Source of the DNA: Paracoccaceae bacterium
Lineage (GTDB): Bacteria > Pseudomonadota > Alphaproteobacteria > Rhodobacterales > Rhodobacteraceae
NCBI GenBank assembly: GCA_026419405.1
Contig: JANZZL010000109.1
Coordinates: 1-51,154 of the forward strand
Reading direction: 5' to 3'
DNA: 51,154 nucleotides
The position numbers and the translations under genes are program-made. Shown in pieces: positions 8,370 to 18,864 of this stretch (position 1 is its first letter; every line of letters starts with the position of its first letter). A model generated the notes under the pieces. That model had not been told where the DNA came from. It did no database searches and saw nothing but the letters and a program-made list of their open reading frames with translations.

Positions 8370-10718
8370 ATGGACCTCGGCGAGAAACTGGTTCAGGAGC
8401 GGCGGGCGCGCCTTGCGGCCGAGCGGATGCTGGAGCTGAAGAGCCGCGAGCTCTTCGCCGCCAACCGCAAGCTGGCCGAGCATGCCCGGGCGCTCTCCGA
8501 GGAGATCATCATCCAGCGCCGCGTGGTGCAGGACGCGACCACGGTTGCCGAGGAGCTGCGCGGCGAGAACGCGCGCGTCCGCTCGGACCTCGACACCGCG
8601 ACCCAGGCCCGCACCGTGGCCGAGCACCGGCTCTGGCTCGCGCTCGAGACGATCCGCGACGGCTTCGCGATCTACGACGCCGAGGAACGGCTGGTCGTCG
8701 CCAATTCGGCCTATCTCTCGATCTTCGAGGGGCTCGAGGAGGTCGGGCCCGGCGCGCATGCGCGCGACATCCTGAGGATCGGGATGGAGGAGGGCGTGTT
8801 CGACCCCGGCGAGCGGACGCCGGGAGAGTGGATCGACTGGGTGCTGGGGCGCTGGCGGCAGGATCCGATCGAGCCCTGCGTGATCCGGCTGTGGAACGGC
8901 CGCTACATCCGCCTGGTGGACCGGCGGGGCAACGACGGCGGCGTGGTCTGCCTTGCGCTCGACATCACCGAGGCCGTGCGGCGCGAGCGGCAGCTGCGCG
9001 AGGCCCGCGCCCGGGCCGAGGCGGCAAGCCGCGCCAAGTCGGCCTTCCTCGCCAACATGAGCCACGAGCTGCGCACCCCGATGAACGGGGTCGTGGGCAT
9101 GGCCGAGCTGCTCGCCGAGACCAGCCTGACGGAGGAACAGCGGCTCTATGCCGAGACGATCCGCTCCTCGGGCGAGGCGCTCCTGCTGATCATCAACGAC
9201 GTGCTCGACTACTCCAAGCTCGAGGCGGAGAAGCTCACGCTCCGGCCGGTGCCCTTCGACCTGGAGCGCCTCCTGCACGAGGTCGCCACGCTCCTGACCC
9301 CGCGCGCCTCGGCGAAGGGGCTGACGATCGCCCTCGACGTCGATCCGCTCCTGCCGGCGGCGGTGGTGGGCGACCCCGGCCGCCTGCGGCAGGTGCTGAC
9401 CAACCTCGCCGGAAACGCGGTTAAGTTCACCGAGCGCGGCCACGTCGTGATCCGCGCCGCGCCGGCCGATGCGGCCTCGGGGCGGGCCGGCGTGACGCTT
9501 TCGGTCGAGGACACCGGCATCGGCATCGCGCCCGAGATGCAGGCGCACATCTTCGGCGAGTTCAACCAGGTGGAGGACGACCGGAGCCGCCGGTATGAGG
9601 GCACCGGCCTGGGGCTTGCGATCTCGCGCCGCCTGGTGCGGCTGATGGGCGGCGACATCCTGGTCGACTCCGACCTCGGGCGCGGCGCGCGCTTCACCTT
9701 CACCGTCGATCTGCCCCCGGCCCCCGGCGCCGCCCCGGTCGCGCCCCCGCTGCCGGATCCCGCGCTCCGCCGCGTCGCGGTCGCCGAGGCGGATGCCGTG
9801 CAGCGCGCGATCCTCGCCGGGCAGCTCCGCCGCCTGGGGCTCGACGTGGCCGAGATCGGGCCCCCGCCCGGCGGGGCGACCGCCGCCGAGCCGGCGGAGG
9901 AGGGCGCGGCGGACGCGGGCGGCGCCCGGGCCGGGGCGGAAGGGTTCGACGCGGTCTTCGCCGACGCCGCCTTCGCGGCCGCGCTGGCCGCACCCCGGCC
10001 GGGGCGCGGCGACCCGCTGCCCCTCGTCCTGCTCGCCGGGCCGGCCGCGCCCGCCGGCCCGCTGCCTCCGGCCGCCGTCGCCCGCCTGGTGCGCCCGGCG
10101 CTGCGGGATCAGCTCCTCGCCGCCGTCGGGGCGGACGCCGGCGCCGCCGCGGCGTGCGGGCGGCACCGGGCGCCGGCAGTGGCACCGCGACGTTCCCCGG
10201 CCGGCCGCATCCGGGTGCTGGCCGCGGAGGACAACCGCACCAACCAGCTCGTCTTCGCCAAGATGCTGAAGGACCTGCCGCTCGACATCACCTTCGCCGG
10301 CACCGGGCGCGAGGCGGTCGAGCTGCATGCCGAGCTGAGGCCCGACATCGTGTTCATGGACATCTCGATGCCCGAGATGGACGGTCGCGAGGCGACGCGC
10401 CGGATCCGCGCCGCCGAGGCCGCGGAGGGCGCCGGGCGCACGCCCGTCGTCGCCCTCACCGCCCATGCGCTCGAGGGCGACCGGGAGGAGGTGCTGGCGG
10501 CGGGCGCCGACCTCTACCTGACCAAGCCGCTGCGCAAGTCGGCGATCCTCGAGGCACTCGCGGCCTGCCTGCCGGGCTTCGCCGCCGGCCCCGGAACGCC
10601 GGATCCGGCGGTGGCCGAGGCGCCCGGAGATGCCGGCAATGCCGGCGACGCCGGCGGCGGCGGGGAGGGAGTTGCCGCCGCCGGCGCGGGCGGGACGGCG
10701 CGCGCGAGGCGCGCCTGA
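8370..10718 (+). CDS. Soluble hybrid histidine kinase with degenerate and active receivers
   Basis: About 782 aa with no membrane segment, so likely cytoplasmic. Residues 1-90 are a long charged coiled coil. A PAS-like domain follows (about 88-200; [21 protein letters not shown]). The HisKA domain has [14 protein letters not shown] with the phospho-acceptor His near 232. The HATPase domain shows the N-box ([11 protein letters not shown]), DTGIGI and GTGLGLAI. After it is a degenerate receiver-like segment (about 470-600) and then a normal receiver with Asp near 664 in [12 protein letters not shown] and a TKPL lysine. The tail is Ala/Gly-rich. The start ATG follows a GAGG ribosome site; an adjacent GTG three bases upstream is the alternative. 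No cognate regulator is next to it, so the pathway is unknown. Confidence 0.88.
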   Translation: MDLGEKLVQERRARLAAERMLELKSRELFAANRKLAEHARALSEEIIIQRRVVQDATTVAEELRGENARVRSDLDTATQARTVAEHRLWLALETIRDGFAIYDAEERLVVANSAYLSIFEGLEEVGPGAHARDILRIGMEEGVFDPGERTPGEWIDWVLGRWRQDPIEPCVIRLWNGRYIRLVDRRGNDGGVVCLALDITEAVRRERQLREARARAEAASRAKSAFLANMSHELRTPMNGVVGMAELLAETSLTEEQRLYAETIRSSGEALLLIINDVLDYSKLEAEKLTLRPVPFDLERLLHEVATLLTPRASAKGLTIALDVDPLLPAAVVGDPGRLRQVLTNLAGNAVKFTERGHVVIRAAPADAASGRAGVTLSVEDTGIGIAPEMQAHIFGEFNQVEDDRSRRYEGTGLGLAISRRLVRLMGGDILVDSDLGRGARFTFTVDLPPAPGAAPVAPPLPDPALRRVAVAEADAVQRAILAGQLRRLGLDVAEIGPPPGGATAAEPAEEGAADAGGARAGAEGFDAVFADAAFAAALAAPRPGRGDPLPLVLLAGPAAPAGPLPPAAVARLVRPALRDQLLAAVGADAGAAAACGRHRAPAVAPRRSPAGRIRVLAAEDNRTNQLVFAKMLKDLPLDITFAGTGREAVELHAELRPDIVFMDISMPEMDGREATRRIRAAEAAEGAGRTPVVALTAHALEGDREEVLAAGADLYLTKPLRKSAILEALAACLPGFAAGPGTPDPAVAEAPGDAGNAGDAGGGGEGVAAAGAGGTARARRA

Positions 10719-10776
10719 GCCGGGGCGCCGCCCCGTCGCGGCGCAGCGGCCGGGGCCGCTCCGCCGCAGGGCAGGG

Positions 10777-10974
10777 CTACTGCCGCTCGAGCCAGGCGTC
10801 GACCTCGCGCTCGGCCTCCTCCTTGCGCTTGCCGTAGCGCTCCTGGACGAGGCCGACGATCTGGTCGCGCTTGCCTTCGATGCGGTCCCAGTCGTCGCCG
10901 GTGATCTCGCCCCACTTCTCCCTGGCCTTGCCCTTGAGCTGCTTCCACTTGCCTTCGACCTGATCCCAGTTCAT
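10777..10974 (-). CDS. CsbD-family general stress protein
   Basis: A 65-aa hydrophilic protein with the hallmark CsbD start MNWDQVEGKWKQLKGKAREKWG and a repeated lysine/glutamate-rich helical pattern. The molecular function is unknown. Members are strongly induced by general stress in many bacteria. The ATG follows an AAAGGA ribosome site. It lies downstream of recQ on the same strand but has its own EcfG-type promoter at 11029-11054, which fits a stress-induced gene. The 58-bp gap to the convergent kinase holds GC-rich inverted repeats that could end both transcripts. Confidence 0.9.
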   Translation of the reverse strand: MNWDQVEGKWKQLKGKAREKWGEITGDDWDRIEGKRDQIVGLVQERYGKRKEEAEREVDAWLERQ

Positions 10975-11028
10975 GGCGGTGTTCCTTTCGGTTCGGGGAG
11001 GGACGGGCCTTCACGGGCCCGACCTGAG

Positions 11029-11054
11029 AACGGCCGGGCCGGGGCGGCGGTTCC
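11029..11054 (-). promoter_or_regulatory. EcfG-type (general stress sigma) promoter of csbD
   Basis: Read on the minus strand the sequence is GGAAC, 17 bases, CGTT, an exact match to the alphaproteobacterial EcfG consensus GGAAC-N16/17-CGTT. It ends 54 bases upstream of the csbD start. The presence of an EcfG/PhyR system in this organism is not shown in the window. Confidence 0.6.
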
Positions 11055-11091
11055 CGCCTTCCGCAGGGTCAGCCGCGGCGTCGGGCGGCGG

Positions 11092-13140
<2,049 letters not shown>

Positions 13141-13220
13141 GGCCTGCGGCGGTCGGTCTGCTCGTTGGCGGCCGACCTTGCCAGAGCCGCCGGGGCCGGG
13201 CAACCCGGCGGGCGCCCGCC

Positions 13221-13514
13221 TCAGTAGGCGACCGACTGCGCGATGTTCGGCAGCAGGATGTCGCGCAGGATGATGATGACGAGGAACAGCACAAGCGGCG
13301 CGAGGTCGAGCGCGCCGGTGTCGGGCAGCATCCGCCGGATCGGCCGGTAGACCGGTTCGAGCAGGCGGTTCAGACCGTCCCAGATCTGGGCAACCAGCGG
13401 CTGGCGCAGGTTCAGGACCTGGAAGTTGATGAGCCAGCTCATGATGATGTGCACGATCATGATGAAGAACGCCACGTCGAGCAGCAGGGCGAGGATCTGG
13501 ATCAGCGACATCAT
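13221..13514 (-). CDS. YggT family membrane protein
   Basis: A 97-aa protein with two hydrophobic segments (about 3-30 and 68-88) separated by a polar loop with LLEPVYRPIRRMLPDTG, the YggT signature. YggT proteins are small inner-membrane proteins of unclear role, associated with cell division and osmotic shock tolerance in some bacteria. Two adjacent ATGs (13514 and 13511) are possible starts. It is followed 80 bp later by recQ on the same strand and faces the thioesterase-like gene divergently across 128 bp. Confidence 0.88.
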   Translation of the reverse strand: MMSLIQILALLLDVAFFIMIVHIIMSWLINFQVLNLRQPLVAQIWDGLNRLLEPVYRPIRRMLPDTGALDLAPLVLFLVIIILRDILLPNIAQSVAY

Positions 13515-13642
13515 CGGCGCGCACACTCCGGCTTCCGCCGCAGGGGTAGACAGATCGGCGCAGCTCCGCAAGCTCTGCCGCGGCGTCGCGCTTGACCCCG
13601 GCGCCGGCGCGCGCCAAGCCCGGGGCAGGAGTGCCGCGACCC

Positions 13643-14176
13643 ATGTATCCCTTCATCCGCCTCGCCAAGGAGCTTGCCGTCCACCGCCGCGCCCCGCCGC
13701 TGAAGGTGGGCGAAACCCATGTGACGCATCTGATCTGCTGGCCCTGGGACATCGACCTGTGGCTGGAGCTGAACAACGGCCGGACCCTGACGATCATGGA
13801 CCTGGGCCGGGTCGTCCTGTTCCGGCGGATGGGCGTGATCGGGGCGATGCGGGCGCGCGGCTGGGCGGGGACCATCGCCGGGGCCTCGGTGCGCTACCGC
13901 CGCCGGGTGCGGATGTTCGACCGGATCGAGATGCGCAGCCGGATCCTGGGCTGGGACGACCGCTTCACCTATGCCGAACAGTCGCTCTGGCGCGACGGCG
14001 AGTGCTGCTCGCACGCGCTGCTCAGGATGGCGATCACCGGCGGGCGGGGCATCGTGCCCTCGGCCGAGCTCGCCCGCGCCCTCGGCCTGCCCGAGCAGGG
14101 GCCGCCCCTGCCGGCCTGGGTCGCCGCCTGGATCGCCGCCGAGGCGGAGCGGCCCTGGCCGCCGATGCAGCCCTGA
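13643..14176 (+). CDS. Hotdog-fold thioesterase-like protein (4HBT_2 type)
   Basis: A 177-aa protein of the acyl-CoA thioesterase-like (THEM6/4HBT_2) group. It has an N-terminal segment MYPFIRLAKELAVHRRAPPL and the conserved WPWDIDLWLELNNGRTLTIMDLGR stretch, where the usual hotdog 'D..GHVNN' motif is replaced by DIDLWLELNNG. A substrate is not evident. Start chosen at the ATG before MYPF, with AGGAG about 11 bases upstream. The next gene (MFS permease) follows on the same strand after 82 bp. Confidence 0.75.
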   Translation: MYPFIRLAKELAVHRRAPPLKVGETHVTHLICWPWDIDLWLELNNGRTLTIMDLGRVVLFRRMGVIGAMRARGWAGTIAGASVRYRRRVRMFDRIEMRSRILGWDDRFTYAEQSLWRDGECCSHALLRMAITGGRGIVPSAELARALGLPEQGPPLPAWVAAWIAAEAERPWPPMQP

Positions 14177-14258
14177 ACGCGGCGCCGCGCTTGCGCGGCG
14201 CGCCCTTTGCGGATCATATCGCCCCCGACCGGGGCGGCCCGGCGGGCGGAGGGGCGGC

Positions 14259-15653
14259 ATGACGGCCGAACGCAGGCGGATCTGGGGCTGGTACTTCTTC
14301 GACTGGGCCAGCCAGCCCTACAACACCCTGCTTCTGACCTTCATCTTCGGCCCCTACTTCGCCGAGGTCGCCACCGCCCACTACCTGGCCGCCGGCATGG
14401 CCGAGGGCGCGGCCAAGGCGCAGGCGCAGGCGCTCTGGGGCGTGGGGCTCGCGGCGGCCGGCGTCGCGATCGCGGTGCTCTCGCCGGTGCTCGGGGCGAT
14501 CGCCGACGGCTCGGGCCGGCGGATGCTGTGGATCTGGGCCTTCTCGGTGGCCTACGTGATCGGCGCCGCGGGCCTCTGGACGCTGGCGCCAGAGGCGCCG
14601 GCGCTGACCCAGGCGGTGGTGCTGTTCTGCATCGGCTTCGTCGGCATGGAGTTCGCCACGACCTTTACCAACGCGCTCCTGCCCTCGCTGACGGACGAGG
14701 GGGAGATCGGCGCCGTCTCGGGCTCGGGCTTCGCCTTCGGCTACGTCGGCGGGCTGGCAGCGCTGATCGTGATGCTGCTCTTCTTCGCCGAGAGCGGCAC
14801 AACGGGGCGCACGCTGATCGGGCTGCCGCCGGCGCTCGGCCTCGACCCCGCGGCGCGGGAGGGGACGCGCTTCGTCGGGCCCTTCGTCGCGCTGTGGTAT
14901 GCGGTGTTCATGGTCCCCTTCTTCCTCTGGGTGCGCGAGCCGCGGCGCCCGCCGGGGCTGATCCGCCGGGCGGGCGAGTCGATCGCCGACCTCTGGCAGT
15001 CGGTCCGGGGCCTCCTGCACCGGCGCAGCCTGGCGGCCTATCTCGGCTCGTCGATGTTCTACCGGGATGCGCTGAACGGTCTCTACGGTTTCGGCGGCGT
15101 CTATGCGGTGGGGGTGCTCGGCTGGTCGGTCACCCAGGTGGGCGTGTTCGGCATTCTCGGCGCGGTGACCGCGGCGGTGGCCTGCTGGTTCGGCGGCAGG
15201 GCCGACCGCGCCTTCGGGCCCAGGCCGGTGATCATCGTCTCGATCCTGGTGCTGATCGGCGTCTGCCTGATCGTCGTCGGCATGAACCGGCAGGCGTTCT
15301 TCGGCGTGCCGCTGGCCGAGGCCTCGCGCCTGCCCGACATCCTGTTCTACCTCTGCGGCGGGCTGATCGGCGCCGCGGGTGGCACATTGCAGGCGGCGAG
15401 CCGCACGCTGATGGTGCGCCACACCACGCCCGAGCGCGCCGCGGAAGCCTTCGGGCTCTATGCGCTGTCGGGCAAGGCGACCTCTTTCCTCGCGCCGGCG
15501 CTGATCGCCGCGGTCTCGGCCGCGACCGGCAACCAGCAGGTCGGCATCACCCCGCTCATCGCGCTTTTCCTTCTCGGGCTCGTGCTGCTAGTCTGGGTCA
15601 GACCGGACGGAGAACGAGCAGCATGGTCCGCACCCTTGCCAGCCTCGCGCTGA
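14259..15653 (+). CDS. MFS permease of the UMF1/BtlA family
   Basis: A 464-aa polytopic membrane protein with about 12 predicted membrane spans. The start MTAERRRIWGWYFFDWASQPYNTLLLTFIFGPYF is characteristic of the UMF1 family (Atg22/BtlA-like), and the early loop has ADGSGRRMLW. Family members in fungi export amino acids from vacuoles; the bacterial substrates are unknown. Its last 31 bases overlap the start of mepA in another frame, so the two genes are very likely co-transcribed and possibly translationally coupled. Confidence 0.85.
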   Translation: MTAERRRIWGWYFFDWASQPYNTLLLTFIFGPYFAEVATAHYLAAGMAEGAAKAQAQALWGVGLAAAGVAIAVLSPVLGAIADGSGRRMLWIWAFSVAYVIGAAGLWTLAPEAPALTQAVVLFCIGFVGMEFATTFTNALLPSLTDEGEIGAVSGSGFAFGYVGGLAALIVMLLFFAESGTTGRTLIGLPPALGLDPAAREGTRFVGPFVALWYAVFMVPFFLWVREPRRPPGLIRRAGESIADLWQSVRGLLHRRSLAAYLGSSMFYRDALNGLYGFGGVYAVGVLGWSVTQVGVFGILGAVTAAVACWFGGRADRAFGPRPVIIVSILVLIGVCLIVVGMNRQAFFGVPLAEASRLPDILFYLCGGLIGAAGGTLQAASRTLMVRHTTPERAAEAFGLYALSGKATSFLAPALIAAVSAATGNQQVGITPLIALFLLGLVLLVWVRPDGERAAWSAPLPASR

Positions 15654-16519
15654 TCCTCGCCATTGCCGCCCCCGCCGCCGCCGCCGCCGAGGAGAAGGCC
15701 AACCGGCTGTTCGGTGCCGTGCGGACCGCCTCGGCGCACGAACCCCATGCCATCGGCAGCTATGCCAAGGGCTGCGCGGCGGGCCTGGTGCAGCTGCCCG
15801 AGACGGGTCCCACCTGGCAGGCCATGCGGCTGTCGCGCAACCGCAACTGGGGCCATCCGGTCGCCATCCAGTTCATCCAGGACCTGTCGCGCGAGGCGAC
15901 GCGGCACGGCTGGGCGGGGCTCTACATCGGCGACATCAGCCAGCCGCGCGGCGGGCCGATGACCTCGGGCCACAACAGCCACCAGATCGGGCTCGACATC
16001 GACATCTGGATGCTGCCGCCGCGCCGGCTGGACCTGAGCCGGGCCGAGCGCGAGCGCATCTCGTCGATCTCGGTGCGGACGGACGACCAGCGCAGCCTCA
16101 ATGGCAACTGGACGGCCGCACACCATGCGATCCTGAGGGCGGCCGCCTCGGACCCGCGGGTGGACCGGGTCTTCGTCACGCCGCCCGCCAAGATCGAGAT
16201 GTGCCGCACCGCGACCCGGCGCGACCGGGAGTGGCTCCAGAAGATCCGCCCGATCTACGGCCATGACACGCATTTCCACGTGCGGCTGAAGTGCCCGCCG
16301 GGCAACCGGCTCTGCGAGACGCAGACCCCCACGGTGCGAGAGCTGTCGAAGGGCGGCGACGGCTGCGACGAGACGCTGATGTGGTGGGTGACCGACTTCC
16401 TCGAGCCGCCCGACCCGAACGCCCCGCGCCCCGATCCCGAACCGCCGCGCCGCGGCCCGCGCGACTACACCCTTGCCGACCTGCCGAGCCAATGCCGGTC
16501 CGTTCTGTCCTCGCCCTAG
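15623..16519 (+). CDS. mepA: Penicillin-insensitive murein endopeptidase MepA
   Basis: A 298-aa secreted LAS-type metallopeptidase that cleaves D-Ala-meso-DAP cross-links in the periplasm. The signal peptide is MVRTLASLALILAIAAPAAAAA. Zinc ligands are visible in SGHNSHQIGLDID (His...Asp) and in GHDTHFHVRLKCP (HxH). Six Cys residues are present, and the family is known to be disulfide-bonded. The start lies inside the 3' end of the MFS gene, and the last 28 bases overlap the next gene, so this is a compact three-gene run. Confidence 0.93.
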   Translation: MVRTLASLALILAIAAPAAAAAEEKANRLFGAVRTASAHEPHAIGSYAKGCAAGLVQLPETGPTWQAMRLSRNRNWGHPVAIQFIQDLSREATRHGWAGLYIGDISQPRGGPMTSGHNSHQIGLDIDIWMLPPRRLDLSRAERERISSISVRTDDQRSLNGNWTAAHHAILRAAASDPRVDRVFVTPPAKIEMCRTATRRDREWLQKIRPIYGHDTHFHVRLKCPPGNRLCETQTPTVRELSKGGDGCDETLMWWVTDFLEPPDPNAPRPDPEPPRRGPRDYTLADLPSQCRSVLSSP

Positions 16520-17397
16520 GGCTCGCCGCCCTGGCCGGGATCGCGCTCGACGGACAGGGCCGGGTCGCCGCCCCGGCCTGGCCGGCGCGGGAGGTGGGCC
16601 GGCACGTCTGGACGGCGGACGACCCGCGCTTCGGCGGAGTCTCGGGGCTTGAGCTCGCCGACGACGGCGAGACCTTCGCGGCCGTGACCGACCGGGGCAT
16701 GCTGCTGACCGGACGGCTCCTGCGCGACGGCGCGGGGCGCCTGTCCGGCGTGGACGGAGTGCGGATCCAGCCGCTGCGCGATGCGCGCGGGGCGCCCGTC
16801 ACGGGCCGCGACGCGGATGCCGAGGGCCTCGCCGTGGCGCCGGACGGCACGCTGTATGTCTCGTTCGAGGCCGAGCACCGCGTCTGGTCCTTCGCCGGAC
16901 CGGGCACCCCGGCGCGGCCGCTGCCGCTGCACCCGGACTTCGCGCGGCTTCAGAACAACTCCGGCCTCGAGGCGCTGGCGATCGACCGCGAGGGGCGGCT
17001 GCTGACGCTGCCCGAGCGGTCGGGCCGGCTCGACCGGCCCTTTCCGGTCTACCGCCTCGAGAACGGGGCCTGGACGCAGCCCTTCGACCTGCCGCGCGAC
17101 GGCGCCTGGCTGCCGGTCGGCGCTGATGTCGGACCGGACGGGCGGCTCTACCTGCTGGAGCGCAACTTCCGCGGCCTGCGCGGCTTCGATGCGCGCGTGA
17201 GCCGCTTCGCGCTCGGCCCCGGAGGCCCGGGACCGCGCGAGGTGCTGCTCGAGAGCCGCGCGCTGTTCCAGAACAACTTCGAGGGGATCGCGGTCTGGCG
17301 CGACGGCGACGGCCGGCTGCGCTTCGTCCTGGTCTCGGACGACAACTTCGCCTTCCCGCTGACGACCGAACTGGTGGAATACCGCCTGGCCGACTGA
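16492..17397 (+). CDS. Secreted phytase-like (esterase-like) beta-propeller protein
   Basis: A 301-aa protein with an N-terminal hydrophobic export signal (MPVRSVLALGLAALAGIALDG). The body matches the 'esterase-like activity of phytase' family: GVSGLELADDGETFAAVTDRG near 50-70, AEGLAVAPDGTLYVSFE near 110-126, NSGLEALAIDREGRLLTLPE near 155-175, and NNFEGIAVWRDGDGRLRFVLVSDDNF near the end, all propeller-blade repeats. The actual substrate is unknown. It overlaps mepA by 28 bases and is probably the last gene of the MFS-mepA unit. Confidence 0.8.
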   Translation: MPVRSVLALGLAALAGIALDGQGRVAAPAWPAREVGRHVWTADDPRFGGVSGLELADDGETFAAVTDRGMLLTGRLLRDGAGRLSGVDGVRIQPLRDARGAPVTGRDADAEGLAVAPDGTLYVSFEAEHRVWSFAGPGTPARPLPLHPDFARLQNNSGLEALAIDREGRLLTLPERSGRLDRPFPVYRLENGAWTQPFDLPRDGAWLPVGADVGPDGRLYLLERNFRGLRGFDARVSRFALGPGGPGPREVLLESRALFQNNFEGIAVWRDGDGRLRFVLVSDDNFAFPLTTELVEYRLAD

Positions 17398-17510
17398 CCT
17401 TGCCACGCGGCGGGCGGCGGAGTATGGGCACGGCGCCGCCGCGCGCAGGCCCCGCGCAGGCCCGGCGGCCAAGTCTCCGACCACCTTGTCAAAACGGAAA
17501 GCCTCGTCCC

Positions 17511-18158
17511 ATGTCGCTCCTGTTGTCGCGCCCCCCGTCGCGCCCGCTGATCCCCGGCATCCTCGCCATGGCCGCCATCGTGCTGGCCTCGAACATCCTG
17601 GTGCAGTTCCTGTTCGGCCAGTGGCTGACCTGGGGCGCCTTCACCTATCCGCTGGCCTTCCTCGTCACCGACGTGACCAACCGCATCCACGGCCCGGCGG
17701 CGGCGCGCAAGGTGGTGGTCGCGGGCTTCCTGACCGGCGTCGCCTGCTCGCTGGCCGGCACCCAGATCGAGGGGGCGGCCGGCCCGCTCGTCACCTGGCG
17801 GATCGCGCTCGGCTCGGGCCTGGCGTTCCTGACCGCGCAGCTTCTCGACGTGGCGGTGTTCGACCGGATGCGCGCCGGGGCCTGGTGGCGCGCGCCGCTG
17901 GTCTCGACGCTGGTCGGCGCGTCGGTGGATACCGCGATCTTCTTCGCCGTGGCCTTCTCGGCGGCGCTCACCGCGCTCGAGCCGGGCAACGACGTGTCCT
18001 GGGCGAACGAGGTGCTGCCGCTGCTCGGCGCGGGGCCGGCGGTGCCGCTCTGGGTCTCGCTCGCGGTGGCCGACTGGCTGGTGAAGCTGGCGCTGGCGCT
18101 CGTCGCGCTCGTGCCGTTCCGCCTCATCGTCGGAAGGCTTGTCAAGAACGTGGTGTAA
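17511..18158 (+). CDS. Queuosine precursor transporter, YhhQ/VUT1 family
   Basis: A 215-aa membrane protein with about six membrane segments and the family motifs FTYPLAFLVTDVTNRIHGPAAARKVV and SLAGTQ...WRIALGSGLAFLTAQLLDVAVFDRMR, near its N-terminal half and middle. YhhQ imports queuosine precursors (preQ0/preQ1) for tRNA modification. The upstream 113 bp hold no riboswitch I can recognise. The gene ends just before an isolated short transcription unit (18165-18385). Confidence 0.88.
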   Translation: MSLLLSRPPSRPLIPGILAMAAIVLASNILVQFLFGQWLTWGAFTYPLAFLVTDVTNRIHGPAAARKVVVAGFLTGVACSLAGTQIEGAAGPLVTWRIALGSGLAFLTAQLLDVAVFDRMRAGAWWRAPLVSTLVGASVDTAIFFAVAFSAALTALEPGNDVSWANEVLPLLGAGPAVPLWVSLAVADWLVKLALALVALVPFRLIVGRLVKNVV

Positions 18159-18164
18159 AACCTT

Positions 18165-18170
18165 TTGACA
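18165..18170 (+). promoter_or_regulatory. -35-like TTGACA upstream of the short unit
   Basis: A perfect TTGACA lies 7 bases after the yhhQ stop and forms an inverted repeat with TTGTCAA at 18139-18145. No convincing -10 sits 17 bases downstream (ACGCTC), so this may be a weak or factor-dependent promoter for the short unit at 18211-18385. Confidence 0.3.
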
Positions 18171-18228
18171 AACACAAGATCTGTGGCACGCTCGGACCTG
18201 TCGAAACCCTGAGAAAGGAGGTGGTCCA

Positions 18229-18285
18229 GTGTCTAGAGTGATATTGGAGATCGGTGTCGGGACAGTCGGGAGGATGAGGGCCTGA
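18229..18285 (+). CDS. Short ORF (18 aa) with an extreme Shine-Dalgarno
   Basis: GTG-started ORF encoding MSRVILEIGVGTVGRMRA. Its ribosome site, AGAAAGGAGGTGGTCC at 18212-18227, can pair over 16 consecutive positions (one G-U) with the 3' tail of alphaproteobacterial 16S rRNA (GGAUCACCUCCUUUCU), far longer than a normal site. The spacing to GTG is correct. I do not recognise the peptide. It could be a leader peptide or the coding part of a dual-function small RNA. A copy of ACCACC at 18306-18311 could pair with GGTGGT of the ribosome site. Whether the peptide is made is unknown. Confidence 0.5.
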   Translation: MSRVILEIGVGTVGRMRA

Positions 18286-18353
18286 GGGCAGCCCCGAAGG
18301 CAATCACCACCGGTTGGGCTTGATCCTAACTGGCCCATCTCCAGGGATCTCGG

Positions 18354-18385
18354 GGGCCGCCTGCAACGGGCGGCCCTTTCCCTTT
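18354..18385 (+). terminator. Hairpin terminator after the short unit
   Basis: GGGCCGCC (18354-18361) pairs with GGCGGCCC (18369-18376) around a 7-base loop, followed by TTTCCCTTT. This would end the short transcript before arfB (ATG at 18442). Confidence 0.65.
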
Positions 18386-18441
18386 GCCGGCGCAGGGGCG
18401 CGCCCTTTCCCTCGCGCGGCGGCGGGCGTAGCCTTGCGCCC

Positions 18442-18864
18442 ATGCTGCGGATCACCGACGCCATCGCCATCGAGGACTGGGAGCTGACGGAGCAGTTCGT
18501 CCGCGCCTCGGGGCCGGGCGGGCAGAACGTCAACAAGGTTTCGACGGCGGTGGAGCTGCGGTTCGAGGCCGACCGCTCGCCGAACCTGCCCGAGCCGGTG
18601 AAGCGCCGGCTGAGGCGGCTGGCCGGCCGGCGCTGGACCGCGGACGGCGCCATCGTGATCCGCGCCGAGGAGACGCGCAGCCAGGCGCGCAACCGCGAGC
18701 TGGCCCGCGCCCGTCTGGCCGAGCTGGTGCGGGCCGCGGCGGTCGCGCCGAGGCGCCGCATCGCCACCCGCCCCACTGCGGGCAGCGTGCGGCGCCGGCT
18801 GGAGGCCAAGGCCGGGCGCGGCGCGGTGAAGGCCCTGAGGGGGAGGGTGGAACCGGATGAGTGA
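18442..18864 (+). CDS. arfB: Alternative ribosome-rescue factor ArfB (YaeJ)
   Basis: A 140-aa class I release-factor-like hydrolase without a codon-recognition domain. It releases peptides from ribosomes stalled on mRNAs lacking a stop codon. The GGQ motif is at residues 26-28 (ASGPGGQNVNKVSTAVELR), and the C-terminal basic tail that enters the empty mRNA channel is visible (RRRLEAKAGRGAVKALRGRVEPDE). The length is standard. It overlaps the next gene by 8 bases and follows the short unit with the 16S-complementary segment. Confidence 0.93.
   Translation: MLRITDAIAIEDWELTEQFVRASGPGGQNVNKVSTAVELRFEADRSPNLPEPVKRRLRRLAGRRWTADGAIVIRAEETRSQARNRELARARLAELVRAAAVAPRRRIATRPTAGSVRRRLEAKAGRGAVKALRGRVEPDE

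Larger units (their letters stand above)
18211..18385 (+). ncRNA. Candidate small RNA / leader with anti-16S segment
   Basis: The interval from the 16S-complementary segment to the GC-rich hairpin looks like a self-contained short transcript. It carries the segment complementary to the 16S tail, the 18-codon ORF, an internal anti-Shine-Dalgarno mimic (AATCACCACC, 18302-18311) and a terminator-like stem. It lies between yhhQ and arfB and fits neither protein. Boundaries are inferred from sequence only. Confidence 0.4.

Noticed and set aside
2639-9424. Very long plus-strand open frame opposite the alpha-2-macroglobulin gene
   Set aside because: It is an antisense shadow in high-GC DNA: low-complexity Gly/Arg/His composition with no family motif, while the minus strand has a complete signal peptide, thioester and domain order.
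17398-17510. preQ1 riboswitch before the queuosine-precursor transporter
   Set aside because: None of the short pseudoknot or A-rich sequences of known preQ1 classes can be seen in the 113-bp gap.
18186-18200. Sigma-54 promoter (TGGCACG at 18185-18191)
   Set aside because: Only the -24 half is present; the -12 half reads GACC rather than TTGC.
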